Part shown: piece by piece, positions 34,141-43,406 of the stretch | How the letters are laid out: every line of letters starts with the position of its first letter | Position numbering within the stretch: position 1 is the first letter of the stretch | Assembly (NCBI RefSeq): GCF_040581405.1 | Contig: NZ_CP137157.1 | Coordinates: 624,001 to 688,000 of the forward strand | Reading direction: 5' to 3' | DNA length: 64,000 bases | From: Komagataeibacter sucrofermentans DSM 15973 | GTDB lineage: Bacteria > Pseudomonadota > Alphaproteobacteria > Acetobacterales > Acetobacteraceae | Program-made: the position numbers and the translations under genes | Notes under the pieces: generated by a model | What the model was told of the DNA's origin: nothing | The model's database searches: none | Seen by the model: the letters and a program-made list of their open reading frames with translations, nothing else

Positions 34141-34863
34141 TTATTGATGTTCAGACTGGGCAATGCGCTGCTGCACCGTCATGCGCCACGGGGCATTCGC
34201 AGGGGCGGCGTCAAGCGCGCGGCGGTACAGATCGGCGGTTTCGGGTGAGATATGGCCATCATCGGCCATCATCTGCGCTTCTGCGGCCCGGGCTGCTACC
34301 TCGGGGTCGAAACGCTGCTCGATGGCGCTGCGCCAGGCCTGGGCGGCGGCGGCGTAATGGTCGCGCCCGGCCTCGGCCTGACCAAGCAGCACGTAACCCT
34401 GGAACAGGCTCGGATCACCCGGCGGGATCTGCCTGAGCTGGTCGCGCAGGCGGTCGATCAGCGCGTCGTTGCGGTGGTCTTCCTTCTGCAGCGCCACAAG
34501 GCGCGGGGCCAGCGGCTGGGCAGGCAGGCCGGGGTGGCCCACGGTCATGTACAGCGCAATGGCCGCAACCGGCAGGCCAATGAGGGCTGCCGCAATGGCT
34601 CCGGTCGAAGCACCCTTGCGCGCAATGAAGGCAGGCAGCATGTCAGCCCCGAGCACGCGGCGCTGGATTTCCAGCCGGGCGCTGTCGTGCTCGGTGGGCG
34701 CGATCATGCCTTCGGCCAGGTCGCGCTCGAGTTCGGCCAACTGGGCCTGATGCAGCACCAGCGCGCTCTCGCGCTCGTCACGCAGGAGCGTGGCGCGGCG
34801 GAACGACAGGAGTGCTGGCACAAGCGCGATCACGCCAAGCAGGCAGATACCAATCCAGATCAT
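34141..34863 (-). CDS. ccmI: Cytochrome c maturation protein CcmI
   Basis: 240 aa. Two N-terminal membrane helices flank a Leu/Arg/Glu-rich cytoplasmic loop (RRATLLRDERESALVLHQAQLAELERDLAEGMI), the second helix being AIAAALIGLPVAAIALYMTV, followed by a periplasmic C-terminal TPR-like domain (PSLFQGYVLLGQAEAGRDHYAAAAQAWRSAIE). CcmI acts as chaperone for apocytochrome c and partners CcmF/CcmH at haem ligation. The start lies 7 bp behind the ccmH stop. Confidence 0.9.
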   Translation of the reverse strand: MIWIGICLLGVIALVPALLSFRRATLLRDERESALVLHQAQLAELERDLAEGMIAPTEHDSARLEIQRRVLGADMLPAFIARKGASTGAIAAALIGLPVAAIALYMTVGHPGLPAQPLAPRLVALQKEDHRNDALIDRLRDQLRQIPPGDPSLFQGYVLLGQAEAGRDHYAAAAQAWRSAIEQRFDPEVAARAAEAQMMADDGHISPETADLYRRALDAAPANAPWRMTVQQRIAQSEHQ

Positions 34864-34870
34864 ATCAATC

Positions 34871-35350
34871 TCAGCGTGTTTCGGTCAGGTCGGACAGGCG
34901 GCGGCGTTCTTCATCCGAAAGCGGCGGCGGCGTGGGCGCGCGCGGGCGGCGGAAGGTCCACCACGCAATGCCGATGCCAATGCAAAGCGCCAGCAGCGGC
35001 ATGACCCATAGCAGCAGCGTGCCAATGGTGAAGGGGGGCTTGAGCCGGATGAAATTGCCGTAGCGGTTGACCATCCAGTCCATGATCTGCTGGTTGCTCT
35101 CGCCCTTGGCCACATGCTCGCGCACCACGTGGCGCAGGTCGCGCGCCAGGTCGGCGCTGCTGTCCTCGATCGATTCGTTCTGGCACACAAGGCAGCGCAG
35201 TTGTGCGCCAATGGCCTCGGCGCGCTGCTCCTGCGCCGGGTCGGGCAGCATTTCCGATGGGTCATCCACCGCCAGCGCGACGAGCGGCGCAAAGATCAGG
35301 CAGGCCAGCAGGGCGATCAGGCCACCACGGCGTAGGGGATGTGTCTTCAT
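34871..35350 (-). CDS. ccmH: Cytochrome c maturation protein CcmH
   Basis: 159 aa. Signal peptide (GGLIALLACLIFAPLVALA), then the periplasmic CxxC domain LRCLVCQNESIEDSSADLARDLR (Cys53, Cys56) and RYGNFIRLKPPF, a C-terminal membrane helix (TLLLWVMPLLALCIGIGIAWW) and a short cytoplasmic tail. It reduces the apocytochrome CxxCH disulfide. ATGA overlap with ccmG. Confidence 0.95.
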   Translation of the reverse strand: MKTHPLRRGGLIALLACLIFAPLVALAVDDPSEMLPDPAQEQRAEAIGAQLRCLVCQNESIEDSSADLARDLRHVVREHVAKGESNQQIMDWMVNRYGNFIRLKPPFTIGTLLLWVMPLLALCIGIGIAWWTFRRPRAPTPPPLSDEERRRLSDLTETR

Positions 35351-35919
35351 GATTTGAGGCTGTCCGCCAGCGGCATGATGGTGTTGGTGATCATGGCCTC
35401 GGTGATGGGGGAGGCGGTGTGCCAGCGAATGATCCCGCCCGGCCCGACCAGGAAGGTTTCCGGCACGCCGGACACGCCCCAGTCAATCGCGGCCAGCCCG
35501 TCATGGTCGGCGGCGATGCGGGCATAGGGGTTGCCCGCGCGCTGCACGAAACCCAGCGCATGCTCGGGCTTGTCCTTATATGCAATGCCCCAGATCGGCA
35601 GCCTGTCCTTCAGCACGTTGAGCACCGGCATCTCGGCCACGCAGGGAATGCACCATGAGGCGAAATAGTTCACCAGCACCGGCGCCTTCAGCCCCCGCAG
35701 GTCGGCGGCTGAAAAGCCTGTGCCCGGCGCCTGGTCGGGCAGCGTGAAATCGGGCACGGGGCGGTTGAGTGCCGGGGCATGGATGTCATGCGGATCGAAC
35801 GAGCCCCTGGTCATGCCCGAGAGCATGCGCCAGAAGCCCACGCCAACCCCGCCCGCCACAACCAGCGGGGCCGCCATGAGCAGGCGGCGGCGCGTGGGGG
35901 AAGAAGGCTGTTCGCTCAT
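35347..35919 (-). CDS. ccmG: Thiol:disulfide interchange protein CcmG/DsbE
   Basis: 190 aa membrane-anchored thioredoxin-like protein. One N-terminal helix (RRRLLMAAPLVVAGGVGVGFW), then the thioredoxin fold with WCIPC (Cys90, Cys93) in VNYFASWCIPCVAEMPVL, the family insert WGIAYKDKPEHALGF and the cis-Pro region GVSGVPETFLVG. It keeps CcmH or apocytochrome thiols reduced in the periplasm. Coupled to ccmF and ccmH by ATGA overlaps. Confidence 0.95.
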   Translation of the reverse strand: MSEQPSSPTRRRLLMAAPLVVAGGVGVGFWRMLSGMTRGSFDPHDIHAPALNRPVPDFTLPDQAPGTGFSAADLRGLKAPVLVNYFASWCIPCVAEMPVLNVLKDRLPIWGIAYKDKPEHALGFVQRAGNPYARIAADHDGLAAIDWGVSGVPETFLVGPGGIIRWHTASPITEAMITNTIMPLADSLKS

Positions 35920-37895
35920 TGCGCCACCACCACATCAACGGTTTTGGCCCGGCGTGGCGCGCCCACGCGCACGCGCCGGTCGGACAGGGAAAGCGCGCCG
36001 CCAAAGGCCATGATAAGGCCCCCCAGCCACATCCACGGCGCCAGCGGGTTGTAGTGCAGGCGCAGCACGTAGGTCGGGTTGGCGTCATCGCCATGCTTGT
36101 CGCCCAGCACGCCATAGATGTCGGCCATGAGGTTGGTGTGGATCGCAACCTCGGTCGTGGTCTGGTGCTGGCTGGCAAAGGTGCGCTTGGAGGGGTGCAG
36201 CGTGGTGACCAGTTTGCCGTTGTGGCGCACTTCAATGGTTGCCACCAGCGCGGTGTAGTTCGGGCCCTCGGCCGGTTTCACGTCGGTCAGGGTCCAGCTA
36301 TCGCCCGCCAGCATCTCGCTTTGGCCCACATGCACCTCGACAATGCGGTGTGCCGCCTGCGACATGCCGGCAATGCCCAGCACCACAATGCCCACGCCCG
36401 CATGGGCCAGGGCCGCGCCAAATACCGCACGCGGCAGGCTGCGCGCGCGCTGCCAGCTCTGGCCCAGAGGCTGGCGGAACAGGCGCAGGCGCTCGGCAAT
36501 ATCAGCAACACTCGAGCAGATCACCCACACGGCGGTGGCCGTGGCCAGCACCGGCAGGATCTCGCGCATCTGGAAAGTGGCCACCACGAGCGCCACAGCG
36601 GTCACGCAGGCGGCCCACCACAGGCGGCGCAGCACCGGCCACATCTGCGCGCGCTTCCACGGCATCATGGGGCCGAAGCCCATGAACACCATGAGCGGAA
36701 TGGCCAGCGGAATGGTGGTTGCATCAAAGAACGGCTTGCCGACCGAAATGGTCTTGCCGAACAGCAGCGACATGAAGGGCGGATACATCGTGCCCGTCAA
36801 CACCACCGCACAGATCGAGCACAGCAGGATGTTGTTGAGCACAAGCAGCCCCTCGCGCGAGACGGGGGCAAACAGGCCGCCTGTGGTCAGTTGCGGGGCG
36901 CGGATGGCGAACAGCAGCAGCGAGCCGCCAATGACAAGGGCCAGCAGGCCAAGGATGAACACGCCACGCGCGGGGTCATTGGCAAAGGCATGCACCGAGT
37001 TGAGAATGCCCGAGCGCACGAGGAACGTGCCCGAAAGCGAGAACGAGAACGTGCCGATGGCCAGCAGCACGGTCCAGATCTTCAGCGCCTCGCGCTTTTC
37101 CACCACGATGGCCGAATGCACCAGCGCCGTGCCCGTCAACCACGGAATGAGGGAGGCGTTCTCCACCGGGTCCCAGAACCAGTAGCCGCCCCAGCCCAGC
37201 ACGTAATACGACCACCATGACCCCATGGCGATGCCACAGGTCAGGAAGCACCATGCCGCTACCGCCCACGGGCGCACCCAGCGGCCCCAGGCGGCATCCA
37301 CCCGCCCCTCGATCAGGGCGGCGATGGCAAAGGCGAAAGGCACGGCAAAGCCGACATAGCCGGTGTAGAGAATGGGCGGATGAAAGGCGAGGCCGGGGTC
37401 CTGCAGCAGGGGGTTCATGCCCTGTCCGTCCATGGGGGCGGGCCACACGCGGGCAAACGGGTTGGATGTGGTGAGGCAGAACAGCTCAAAGCCTGCTGCA
37501 ACCCCGCCGAGCACCGCAATCACGCGCGCCTGGAGTGCTGAGGGCAGGTTGCGGCCAAACAGGGCCACTGCGCCACCACATATGGACAGGATCATCGCCC
37601 ACAGCAGCACCGAGCCCTCATGGTTGCCCCACACGCCGGTGATCTTGTACAGCAGCGGCTTGCTGACCGCACTGTTGGCCGCCACGTTCTGCACCGAAAA
37701 GTCATTGGTGATGGCAGCATGGATCAGGCAGGCAAACGAGGTGATGAGCGCGATCATCTGCCCCACCGCCAGCGCCGGTGCCAGCGCCATCAGGCGCGCA
37801 TCGCGGCGGCTTGCGCCAATCAAGGGCAGGATGGCCTGTCCGGCGGCCATGCAGCATGCCAGCGCCAGCGCAAAATTTCCAAGTTCCGGGTTCAT
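35916..37895 (-). CDS. ccmF: Haem lyase subunit CcmF
   Basis: 659 aa polytopic membrane protein, the core of the cytochrome c synthetase. Contains the periplasmic haem-handling WWD-type motif WGGYWFWDPVENASLIPWLTGTALVHS, the HEGSVLLWAMILS region, and the C-terminal periplasmic domain with a final helix (WMWLGGLIMAFGGALSL). Length matches the family. 19 bp separate it from ccmE. Confidence 0.97.
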   Translation of the reverse strand: MNPELGNFALALACCMAAGQAILPLIGASRRDARLMALAPALAVGQMIALITSFACLIHAAITNDFSVQNVAANSAVSKPLLYKITGVWGNHEGSVLLWAMILSICGGAVALFGRNLPSALQARVIAVLGGVAAGFELFCLTTSNPFARVWPAPMDGQGMNPLLQDPGLAFHPPILYTGYVGFAVPFAFAIAALIEGRVDAAWGRWVRPWAVAAWCFLTCGIAMGSWWSYYVLGWGGYWFWDPVENASLIPWLTGTALVHSAIVVEKREALKIWTVLLAIGTFSFSLSGTFLVRSGILNSVHAFANDPARGVFILGLLALVIGGSLLLFAIRAPQLTTGGLFAPVSREGLLVLNNILLCSICAVVLTGTMYPPFMSLLFGKTISVGKPFFDATTIPLAIPLMVFMGFGPMMPWKRAQMWPVLRRLWWAACVTAVALVVATFQMREILPVLATATAVWVICSSVADIAERLRLFRQPLGQSWQRARSLPRAVFGAALAHAGVGIVVLGIAGMSQAAHRIVEVHVGQSEMLAGDSWTLTDVKPAEGPNYTALVATIEVRHNGKLVTTLHPSKRTFASQHQTTTEVAIHTNLMADIYGVLGDKHGDDANPTYVLRLHYNPLAPWMWLGGLIMAFGGALSLSDRRVRVGAPRRAKTVDVVVAQ

Positions 37896-37914
37896 TGTCG
37901 GATGTCAGTTTCCG

Positions 37915-38439
37915 TTAAGGCGTCTGGGTGGCCGGTTTTTTCGCATTGTCGGCGGCGGTCATGGTGTTCCAGCTCGCGGCGTCAGGAGCCTTGCCGAAGC
38001 GCGGATCCCACTTGCCGCTGCGGCGCAGCTCCTCGGCCACTTCCTTGGGCATGTAGGTCTCGTCATGCTTGGCCAGCACTTCGCTGGCGCGGAACGTGCC
38101 ATCGGGGTTGACCGTGCCCACCGCCACCACGCTTTGCCCCTCGCGGAACAGGTCGGGCAGGATGCCCTCGTAGCGCACGGTCACGGCGGCCTGCCCGTCG
38201 GTTACGTCAAAAATGGCGACCGGGGCGTCCTTCACCTTCTCCTGGTGCACGCTGCCTGCCACCACCATGCCGCCCAGGCGGATGGTGCGGTCGGCTGGCG
38301 GCGGCTTGCTGTGCACCTGCGAGGGCGCCATGAAGAACACGATATTGGAGGAAAAGGCATTGAGCGTAAGGGCGGCTGCCGAGCCCAGCCCGATCATGCA
38401 CGCCACCACCAGCCACAGGCGTCTGCTCTTGCGGGTCAT
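37915..38439 (-). CDS. ccmE: Cytochrome c maturation haem chaperone CcmE
   Basis: 174 aa, one N-terminal membrane anchor (RLWLVVACMIGLGSAAALTLNAF) and an OB-fold periplasmic domain. The haem-binding His is His125 in VLAKHDETYMPKEV; the RLGGMVVAGSV and YEGILPDLFREGQSVVAVG blocks are diagnostic. It carries haem from CcmC to CcmF. ATGA overlap with ccmD. Confidence 0.96.
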   Translation of the reverse strand: MTRKSRRLWLVVACMIGLGSAAALTLNAFSSNIVFFMAPSQVHSKPPPADRTIRLGGMVVAGSVHQEKVKDAPVAIFDVTDGQAAVTVRYEGILPDLFREGQSVVAVGTVNPDGTFRASEVLAKHDETYMPKEVAEELRRSGKWDPRFGKAPDAASWNTMTAADNAKKPATQTP

Positions 38440-38582
38440 GAGGGCTGGCGTGTCCGGGGCTGTTCAATGGCGGCAAGGCGCCTGCGGGCCTGGCGCAGGC
38501 GCACGGTGGCATTGACCGACAGGATGGCGGCAACGCCAAGGGTCAGGCCATAGGCGGCCACGATATAGGGCAGGTGGGTCAT
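38436..38582 (-). CDS. ccmD: Haem exporter protein CcmD
   Basis: 48 aa single-helix protein (MTHLPYIVAAYGLTLGVAAILSV, then basic ATVRLRQARRRLAAIEQPR), the typical CcmD layout. It overlaps ccmC and ccmE by ATGA on both sides. It is known to release holo-CcmE from CcmC. Confidence 0.9.
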   Translation of the reverse strand: MTHLPYIVAAYGLTLGVAAILSVNATVRLRQARRRLAAIEQPRTRQPS

Positions 38583-39454
38583 GGGGTGGCGCGATCGGGC
38601 TGGGGGGCGGCAGCGGCGGACTGGCGGCCCCGGTTGGCGGCAAGGATGGTACGCACGCGGCTTTCCATGACCGAGGCGCGCAGCCGGGCGAGCACGATGG
38701 CGGCGAAGCCGAGCGTAAAGCCCAGTGTAGTCAGACCGAGCGGCCACAGCATGGAGGTGGACATGGTGGGCGCGCCGGTAACCGTAATGCTGTCGGGCTG
38801 GTGGAGCGTGTTCCACCACTGCACGCTGAACTTGATGATGGGCAGGTCAACCGCGCCTGCAAGGCCAAGGATGGCGGCGGCGCGGTAGCCGCGCTGCGGT
38901 TCGTCAAACGCGCGGATGAGCGCGATATGGCCCAGATACAGGAAGAACAGCACCAGCACCGAGGTCAGCCGCGCATCCCACACCCACCATGTGCCCCACA
39001 TCGGCTTGCCCCAGAGCGAGCCGGTGGCCAGGCACACGGCGGTGATGGAAGCACCCACCGGCCCGATTTCCACCGCCGCAAGGTCGGCCAGCGGATGGCG
39101 CCACACCAGCGAGAGCAGCGAGCACACCGCCAGACCCATATAACCTGATGATGCCAGCCATGCAGTGGGCACATGCACGTACATGATGCGCACACTGTCG
39201 CCCTGCTGCCAGTCAGCGGGGGAGAAGAACAGCCCCCACACGATTCCGGCAACCGACAGCGCAAGGGCGGGCCATGTCAGCCACGGCTGCAGCTTGGCCC
39301 CCATGCGCAGGAAACGGCCAGGGTTGGCATAACGGTGAAAAAGGTTACCGGTTCGCGCGGTAAGGCTCTGCGTTGCGTTCAAGGTTGATCCATCCGTGCC
39401 GGGGGCACCTGTCCCTGCAATGAAAACGGTCAAGAAATTCCGGCCTTCCCCCAT
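38579..39454 (-). CDS. ccmC: Haem exporter/handling protein CcmC
   Basis: Membrane protein with six helices and the WWD motif WGTWWVWDARLTSVLVLFFLYLG; MYVHVPTAWLASSGYMG and WWNTLHQP give the flanking periplasmic His residues. It attaches haem to CcmE. With this start it is 291 aa, about 45 longer than usual; the family-like N-terminus is LFHRYANPGRFLRMG about 39 residues in, so the true start may be a downstream non-ATG codon. First gene of the ccmCDEFGHI run; the ABC components CcmA and CcmB are not in the window. Confidence 0.94.
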   Translation of the reverse strand: MGEGRNFLTVFIAGTGAPGTDGSTLNATQSLTARTGNLFHRYANPGRFLRMGAKLQPWLTWPALALSVAGIVWGLFFSPADWQQGDSVRIMYVHVPTAWLASSGYMGLAVCSLLSLVWRHPLADLAAVEIGPVGASITAVCLATGSLWGKPMWGTWWVWDARLTSVLVLFFLYLGHIALIRAFDEPQRGYRAAAILGLAGAVDLPIIKFSVQWWNTLHQPDSITVTGAPTMSTSMLWPLGLTTLGFTLGFAAIVLARLRASVMESRVRTILAANRGRQSAAAAPQPDRATP

Positions 39455-39559
39455 GGGTGGGTAGGGGCTGACGTTTTGTTGCTCTACACTATCGCGTTAA
39501 AAAAGACACGGCCAGTCCTGTCCCAATCATGAGGCAGCAGGCCCACAGGAGGATAAAAC

Positions 39560-39853
39560 ATGCTGTTTGCCATCATCTGCACCGACAAGCCCGGCAGCCT
39601 CGAAACCCGCAAGGCAACCCGCGAGCGCCACCTTGCCTACCTTGAGCAGCACCGGTCGCATCTCGTGCACGGCGGACCGCTGCTGGACGCGGAAAACCGC
39701 CCCTGCGGCAGCCTGCTGGTAGCGGATCTGGCCGACCGCGCGGCCGCCGAGGGATTCGCGGCGGAAGACCCGTATGCCAAGGTGGGCCTGTTCGAGAGCG
39801 TGGTGATCCGTCCGTTCCGTTCAGTTTTTCGTGATGGGCTGCGGGTGGAGTAG
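39560..39853 (+). CDS. YciI-like protein
   Basis: 97 aa, a dimeric ferredoxin-like fold with the conserved N-terminal MLFAIICTDKPGS, His in RERHLAYLEQHRSHLVHGGPLLD and DPYAKVGLFESVVIRPF. These proteins are thought to be small hydrolases or binding proteins with a His-Asp pair; function not assigned. GGAGGAT precedes the ATG. The EVE gene follows at 9 bp. Confidence 0.92.
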   Translation: MLFAIICTDKPGSLETRKATRERHLAYLEQHRSHLVHGGPLLDAENRPCGSLLVADLADRAAAEGFAAEDPYAKVGLFESVVIRPFRSVFRDGLRVE

Positions 39854-39862
39854 AAAACGGTC

Positions 39863-40276
39863 ATGGCCTACTGGCTGATCAAGTCCGAGCCGGACGCGTT
39901 TTCATGGGCCGAGCAGGTGGAAAACGGTGTTGAACCCTGGACCGGCGTGCGCAACCACCAGGCGAAGAAAAACCTCGCCGCCATGCAGGTGGGCGACAGG
40001 GCGTTTTTCTATCACTCCAACGTGGGCCGCGAGATCGTGGGCGTGGTTGAAGTCGTGCGCGAAGCCTATCCCGACCCCACGGCGGCGGATGGCAAGTGGG
40101 TGTGCGTGGACGTGCGCGCCGCAGGCCCGATGCCACGCCCCGTAACGCTGGCCGAAATCAAGGCCGATCCGGCGCTGGCCGACCTGGCGCTGGTGCGGCA
40201 GTCGCGGCTTTCCGTCGTGCCGGTATCGGAGGCGCACTGGGCGCATCTGTGCCGCATGGGGGGCTGGAACAGCTAG
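39863..40276 (+). CDS. EVE domain-containing protein
   Basis: 137 aa, one EVE domain: AYWLIKSEPDAFSWAEQV, WTGVRNHQAKKNLAAMQVGDRAFFYHSNVGREIVGVVEV and the C-terminal SRLSVVPVSEAHWAHLCRMGG. EVE domains are PUA-like and bind modified nucleobases; the thymocyte nuclear protein 1 type seen here is widespread in Proteobacteria. Close spacing to the YciI gene implies one transcript. Confidence 0.94.
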   Translation: MAYWLIKSEPDAFSWAEQVENGVEPWTGVRNHQAKKNLAAMQVGDRAFFYHSNVGREIVGVVEVVREAYPDPTAADGKWVCVDVRAAGPMPRPVTLAEIKADPALADLALVRQSRLSVVPVSEAHWAHLCRMGGWNS

Positions 40277-40454
40277 GCTACGCCCGCGTTTCATGGCGGC
40301 GGGCATGGTCATGCCCGTTGCAAGAACGCCATCATGGTGCTGAAACGGTGGCAATTGCCACATGGGCGTCGCGGCTGGCCATGTGGGGCCGCGCCGCCAC
40401 GGCGCGGCCCGCAGGCTGGCGCGCGGTACGATAGATCAGGCGAAGGGCATTGTA

Positions 40455-41300
40455 ATGAGTGCAGGTTCCGCAAACGAACTGGCACCGCTGACGCTGGACA
40501 GCGCGTGTATCACTGAACTCCAGCAGGCGCTGGAACGTGTCGAGACCGGGCGGGGCGTGCTGGTGCGCCTTGCCGACCTCATGGGGGGTGCCGTGGGGCA
40601 GGCGGCCATGCTGGGCATGCGCACGCTGGGGCTTGCGCCCACGCTGCAGGCCAAGTTGCAGGCCACGGCGGAGGCGGCCATCCGCCGCGCGTTCGACCTT
40701 GCGGTGGTGGGCATGGACCGCCCGCATGATGTCTCGGCCGAGGCCAGCGCCGGGAGCACGTGGCGCGACCCCGCGCTGAAGGCGGCGGTGACCGTGTCGG
40801 GCGCCGTGGGCGGCTTTACCGGCCTGCCGGGGCTGGTGGCTGACGTGAGCTTCACCACCATGGCCATCATGCGTGATATCGCCCGCATCGCGCGCGAGAA
40901 TGGCGAGGATCTCTCCACCGAAGCCTCGCGCGCGGCCTGTCTTGAGGTCTTTGCGCTGCGGGCCTTCCCATTTGGCGCAAGGAAAGGCCCGGCGGAAGAA
41001 AGCGAGCTTGGCTACTTCTCCGCCCGCGCCATGCTGCGTGGCCGCCCGGTGGTGATGCTGGTCAGCGAGGTGGCCACCCATTACGGGCTGGGCCTGTCGC
41101 GCAAATTCGCGGTGCAGATGATGCCGGTGGCGGGCGCTCTGTGCGGGGCCTCGCTCAATGCGGCGTTCCTGTCGCATTATCGCGCGGTGGCGCAGGCGCA
41201 TTTCACCATTCGCAGGCTCGAGCGTGAATACGGACCCGAAGTGCGCCGCACCGCAGCCGACCTCAAGGCCCATGCCGCCACCCAGGCGCGTGAGGCCTGA
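40455..41300 (+). CDS. EcsC family protein
   Basis: 281 aa. Matches EcsC-like proteins by the hydrophobic core VSGAVGGFTGLPGLVADVSFTTMAIMRDIARIARENGEDL, the ACLEVFAL segment and the Gly/Ala-rich helices VQMMPVAGALCGASLNAAFLSHYRAVAQAHFTIRRLE. The family is named from a gene of the Bacillus ecs ABC-transporter operon, but its function is unknown. The ATG at 40455 is preceded by GAAGGG; further upstream codons are not family-like. The 3' end faces a palindromic repeat. Confidence 0.86.
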   Translation: MSAGSANELAPLTLDSACITELQQALERVETGRGVLVRLADLMGGAVGQAAMLGMRTLGLAPTLQAKLQATAEAAIRRAFDLAVVGMDRPHDVSAEASAGSTWRDPALKAAVTVSGAVGGFTGLPGLVADVSFTTMAIMRDIARIARENGEDLSTEASRAACLEVFALRAFPFGARKGPAEESELGYFSARAMLRGRPVVMLVSEVATHYGLGLSRKFAVQMMPVAGALCGASLNAAFLSHYRAVAQAHFTIRRLEREYGPEVRRTAADLKAHAATQAREA

Positions 41301-41303
41301 GAT

Positions 41304-41384
41304 AGAAGTTTTTGGGGTGCCGCCTTTTTTCAAAAAGGCGGCGTTCTTCTGAAGTTTTTAAAAAAAGCTTCACCAAAAACTTTT
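41304..41384. repeat. Intergenic three-armed palindrome, copy 5
   Basis: Outer arms AGAAGTTTTTGG (41304-41315) and CCAAAAACTTTTG (41373-41385). Inner hairpin 1 GCCGCCTTTTTTCAAAAAGGCGGC (41319-41342), spacer GTTCTTCT, inner hairpin 2 GAAGTTTTTAAAAAAAGCTTC (41351-41371). Same orientation as copy 2. Between the convergent EcsC and small membrane protein genes. Confidence 0.87.
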
Positions 41385-41396
41385 GTTTTTAAAGAG

Positions 41397-41588
41397 TTAA
41401 GGCTGTTTCAGGCCCTCTTTTGCCACGGCGGGGCGGAAGGCATTGCGCAGTTCAATGCACGTCGCCACCAGCATGAAGCCCAGATAGAACTTCAGCAGCG
41501 TGCCCAGAATGCCCCCATAGCGGGGGGCCAGCAGGTCCAGCCCGATGGTGATCAGCGTGAAGATAACGAAAATACCGGCAATGCCCAT
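41397..41588 (-). CDS. Small membrane protein of unknown function
   Basis: 63 aa with two hydrophobic helices (MGIAGIFVIFTLITIGLDLLA and TLLKFYLGFMLVATCIEL) and a basic, polar C-terminus. A well placed ACGGAGAA Shine-Dalgarno precedes the ATG, and the gene lies 26 bp behind the hydroxyacid dehydrogenase on the same strand, both supporting a real gene. No family recognised. Confidence 0.6.
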   Translation of the reverse strand: MGIAGIFVIFTLITIGLDLLAPRYGGILGTLLKFYLGFMLVATCIELRNAFRPAVAKEGLKQP

Positions 41589-41614
41589 GTCTGTTTCTCC
41601 GTAAAGGGGGCGGG

Positions 41615-42589
41615 TCAGCCCTTGACCGGGGTCAGGGCGGCGCGTCCGTTCAGCACGGCCTCCACGTTATCGAGTGCCAGCATGCCCATGTCGCTGCGTG
41701 TCTCGGTGGTGGCGCTGCCCACATGCGGGGTCAGGAACACGTTGGGCAGTTCGAGAAAGCGCGGATCGGGGTTGGGTTCGTTGCGGTACACATCCAGCCC
41801 GGCGGCGGCAAGCTGGCCGCTTTTCAGCGCCGCGATCAGCGCATCCTCATCCACCAGCGCGCCACGGGCGGCATTGATGAAAATGGCCCCCCTAGGCAGG
41901 CGGCCGAGCAGGTCGGCATTGATCATGCCGTCGGTCTCGGGTGCCGCAGGCAGGTGCAGGCTCAGGATATCGCAATGCGGCAGCATGTCGGTCACGGTGC
42001 TGAAATAGGTTGCCCCTTCCTCCTGCCCGGCAGGCAGGCGGCGGCGGTTGGAATACATCACCTGCATGTCAAACCCGCGCGCGCGTTTCGCCACGGCGCG
42101 GCCAATGCGCCCCATGCCCACAATGCCCAGCCGCTTGCCGCTGATGCGCGTGCCCAGCATCTCGTCCATGGCCAGGCCGCGCCCCCAGCCCTGGCGCATC
42201 AGCGTGGTGTATTCGCCCGCCCGGCGCGCTGCGGCAAGCATAAGCAGCATAGCCATGTCGGCATTGCAGTCGGTCAGCACGTCGGGCGTGTTGGTCACGA
42301 TGATGCCGCGCGCGTGCAGGGCGGATATGTCGAGATGGTCAGTGCCGACGCTGACGGTGGCCACGATTTTCACGCAGTCGGGCAATTGGGCCACATCGTC
42401 GTGGCGCAGCGGCAGGCTGGTGGAAATCAGGATGGCCTGCGGCTGGAACGCCCGGGCAGCATCAAGCAGTTCGCGCGTTGTGAGTTTATGCTCCGATACG
42501 CCAGATATGTTAAAACTCTGTTCAATACGCTGCATTACGGGAAGGGTCTGGCGCTGGGTCAGCAGAAGGCGGGGACGGGTGTCGGACAT
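41615..42589 (-). CDS. D-2-hydroxyacid dehydrogenase (glyoxylate/hydroxypyruvate reductase-like)
   Basis: 324 aa. NAD(P)-binding motif [31 protein letters not shown] (Arg residues after the second strand favour NADPH), substrate-loop [21 protein letters not shown], catalytic Arg in [15 protein letters not shown], Glu in [12 protein letters not shown] and His in [17 protein letters not shown]. The pattern is close to glyoxylate reductase (GyaR/GhrB group). In acetic acid bacteria such enzymes also reduce 2-ketogluconate, but substrate is not proven here. Confidence 0.92.
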   Translation of the reverse strand: MSDTRPRLLLTQRQTLPVMQRIEQSFNISGVSEHKLTTRELLDAARAFQPQAILISTSLPLRHDDVAQLPDCVKIVATVSVGTDHLDISALHARGIIVTNTPDVLTDCNADMAMLLMLAAARRAGEYTTLMRQGWGRGLAMDEMLGTRISGKRLGIVGMGRIGRAVAKRARGFDMQVMYSNRRRLPAGQEEGATYFSTVTDMLPHCDILSLHLPAAPETDGMINADLLGRLPRGAIFINAARGALVDEDALIAALKSGQLAAAGLDVYRNEPNPDPRFLELPNVFLTPHVGSATTETRSDMGMLALDNVEAVLNGRAALTPVKG

Positions 42590-42672
42590 GGGGTATGGTT
42601 TCTCCTGCCAGATGGGTGCATGCGGGGGGCGGTCATGCCCATGATTGCGTGCGAAAGGGTTATCCTAAGAAC

Positions 42673-43356
42673 ATGACGGGTCAAGAGACGGTTTCCATCA
42701 CGCCGGACCTTATGCTGCGTGCCTACAGGGCGGGGCTGTTTCCCATGGCGCCCGATGCCCGTTCCGATGATCTGGAATGGTTCTATCCCGAGATGCGGGG
42801 CATCCTGCCGCTTGATGATGGCTTCCATGCATCGCGCAGGCTCATGCGCACGGTGCTGTCGCCGCGTTTCGAGGTCACGACCGACCACGATTTCCCCGCC
42901 GTGATGGATGGCTGCGCGGAACCTGCGCCAGGGCGCGAGAATACATGGATCAACCCGCGCATCCGCGCCCTGTTCTGCCAGCTTCATGGCATGGGCCATG
43001 CCCATAGCGTGGAAGTGCGCCATGAGGGCCGTCTGGTGGGCGGGCTGTATGGCGTGGTGATCGGGCAGGCCTTTTTTGGCGAGAGCATGTTCAGCCGCAT
43101 GCGTGATGCCTCGAAGGTGGCGCTGGTGCATCTGGTCGCCCGGCTGCGTCTGGGCGGATTCACGCTGCTCGATACGCAGTTCGGCACCACCCACCTTGCC
43201 GGGTTTGGCGGGGTCGAGATCCCGGCCGATGACTACATGCGCCTGCTGGGCCGCGCGGTTGCGGGGCAGGCGGCATGGGTGGGCAATGATGAGGGCACGC
43301 GGCTGCATGCCGCCCTGCTGGCCCTGCGGGGCGGGGTGGAGGGGGCAGGCGGTTGA
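42673..43356 (+). CDS. aat: Leucyl/phenylalanyl-tRNA-protein transferase
   Basis: 227 aa. It attaches Leu or Phe to N-terminal Arg/Lys of proteins, creating N-degrons read by ClpS. Conserved [81 protein letters not shown] and [19 protein letters not shown]. Open frame upstream to 42595 is not homologous. The clpS and clpA genes lie in the same window (13.2-16.1 kb). Confidence 0.96.
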   Translation: MTGQETVSITPDLMLRAYRAGLFPMAPDARSDDLEWFYPEMRGILPLDDGFHASRRLMRTVLSPRFEVTTDHDFPAVMDGCAEPAPGRENTWINPRIRALFCQLHGMGHAHSVEVRHEGRLVGGLYGVVIGQAFFGESMFSRMRDASKVALVHLVARLRLGGFTLLDTQFGTTHLAGFGGVEIPADDYMRLLGRAVAGQAAWVGNDEGTRLHAALLALRGGVEGAGG

Positions 43357-43406
43357 CAGGGCCACGCATGCGGGCTTCCGTCTGCGCAGATGAAAGGGAA
43401 TATGTG

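Noticed and set aside
40299-40316. Palindrome GGGCATGGTCATGCCC as a terminator of the EVE gene
   Set aside because: The stem is short and there is no T tract on either side.
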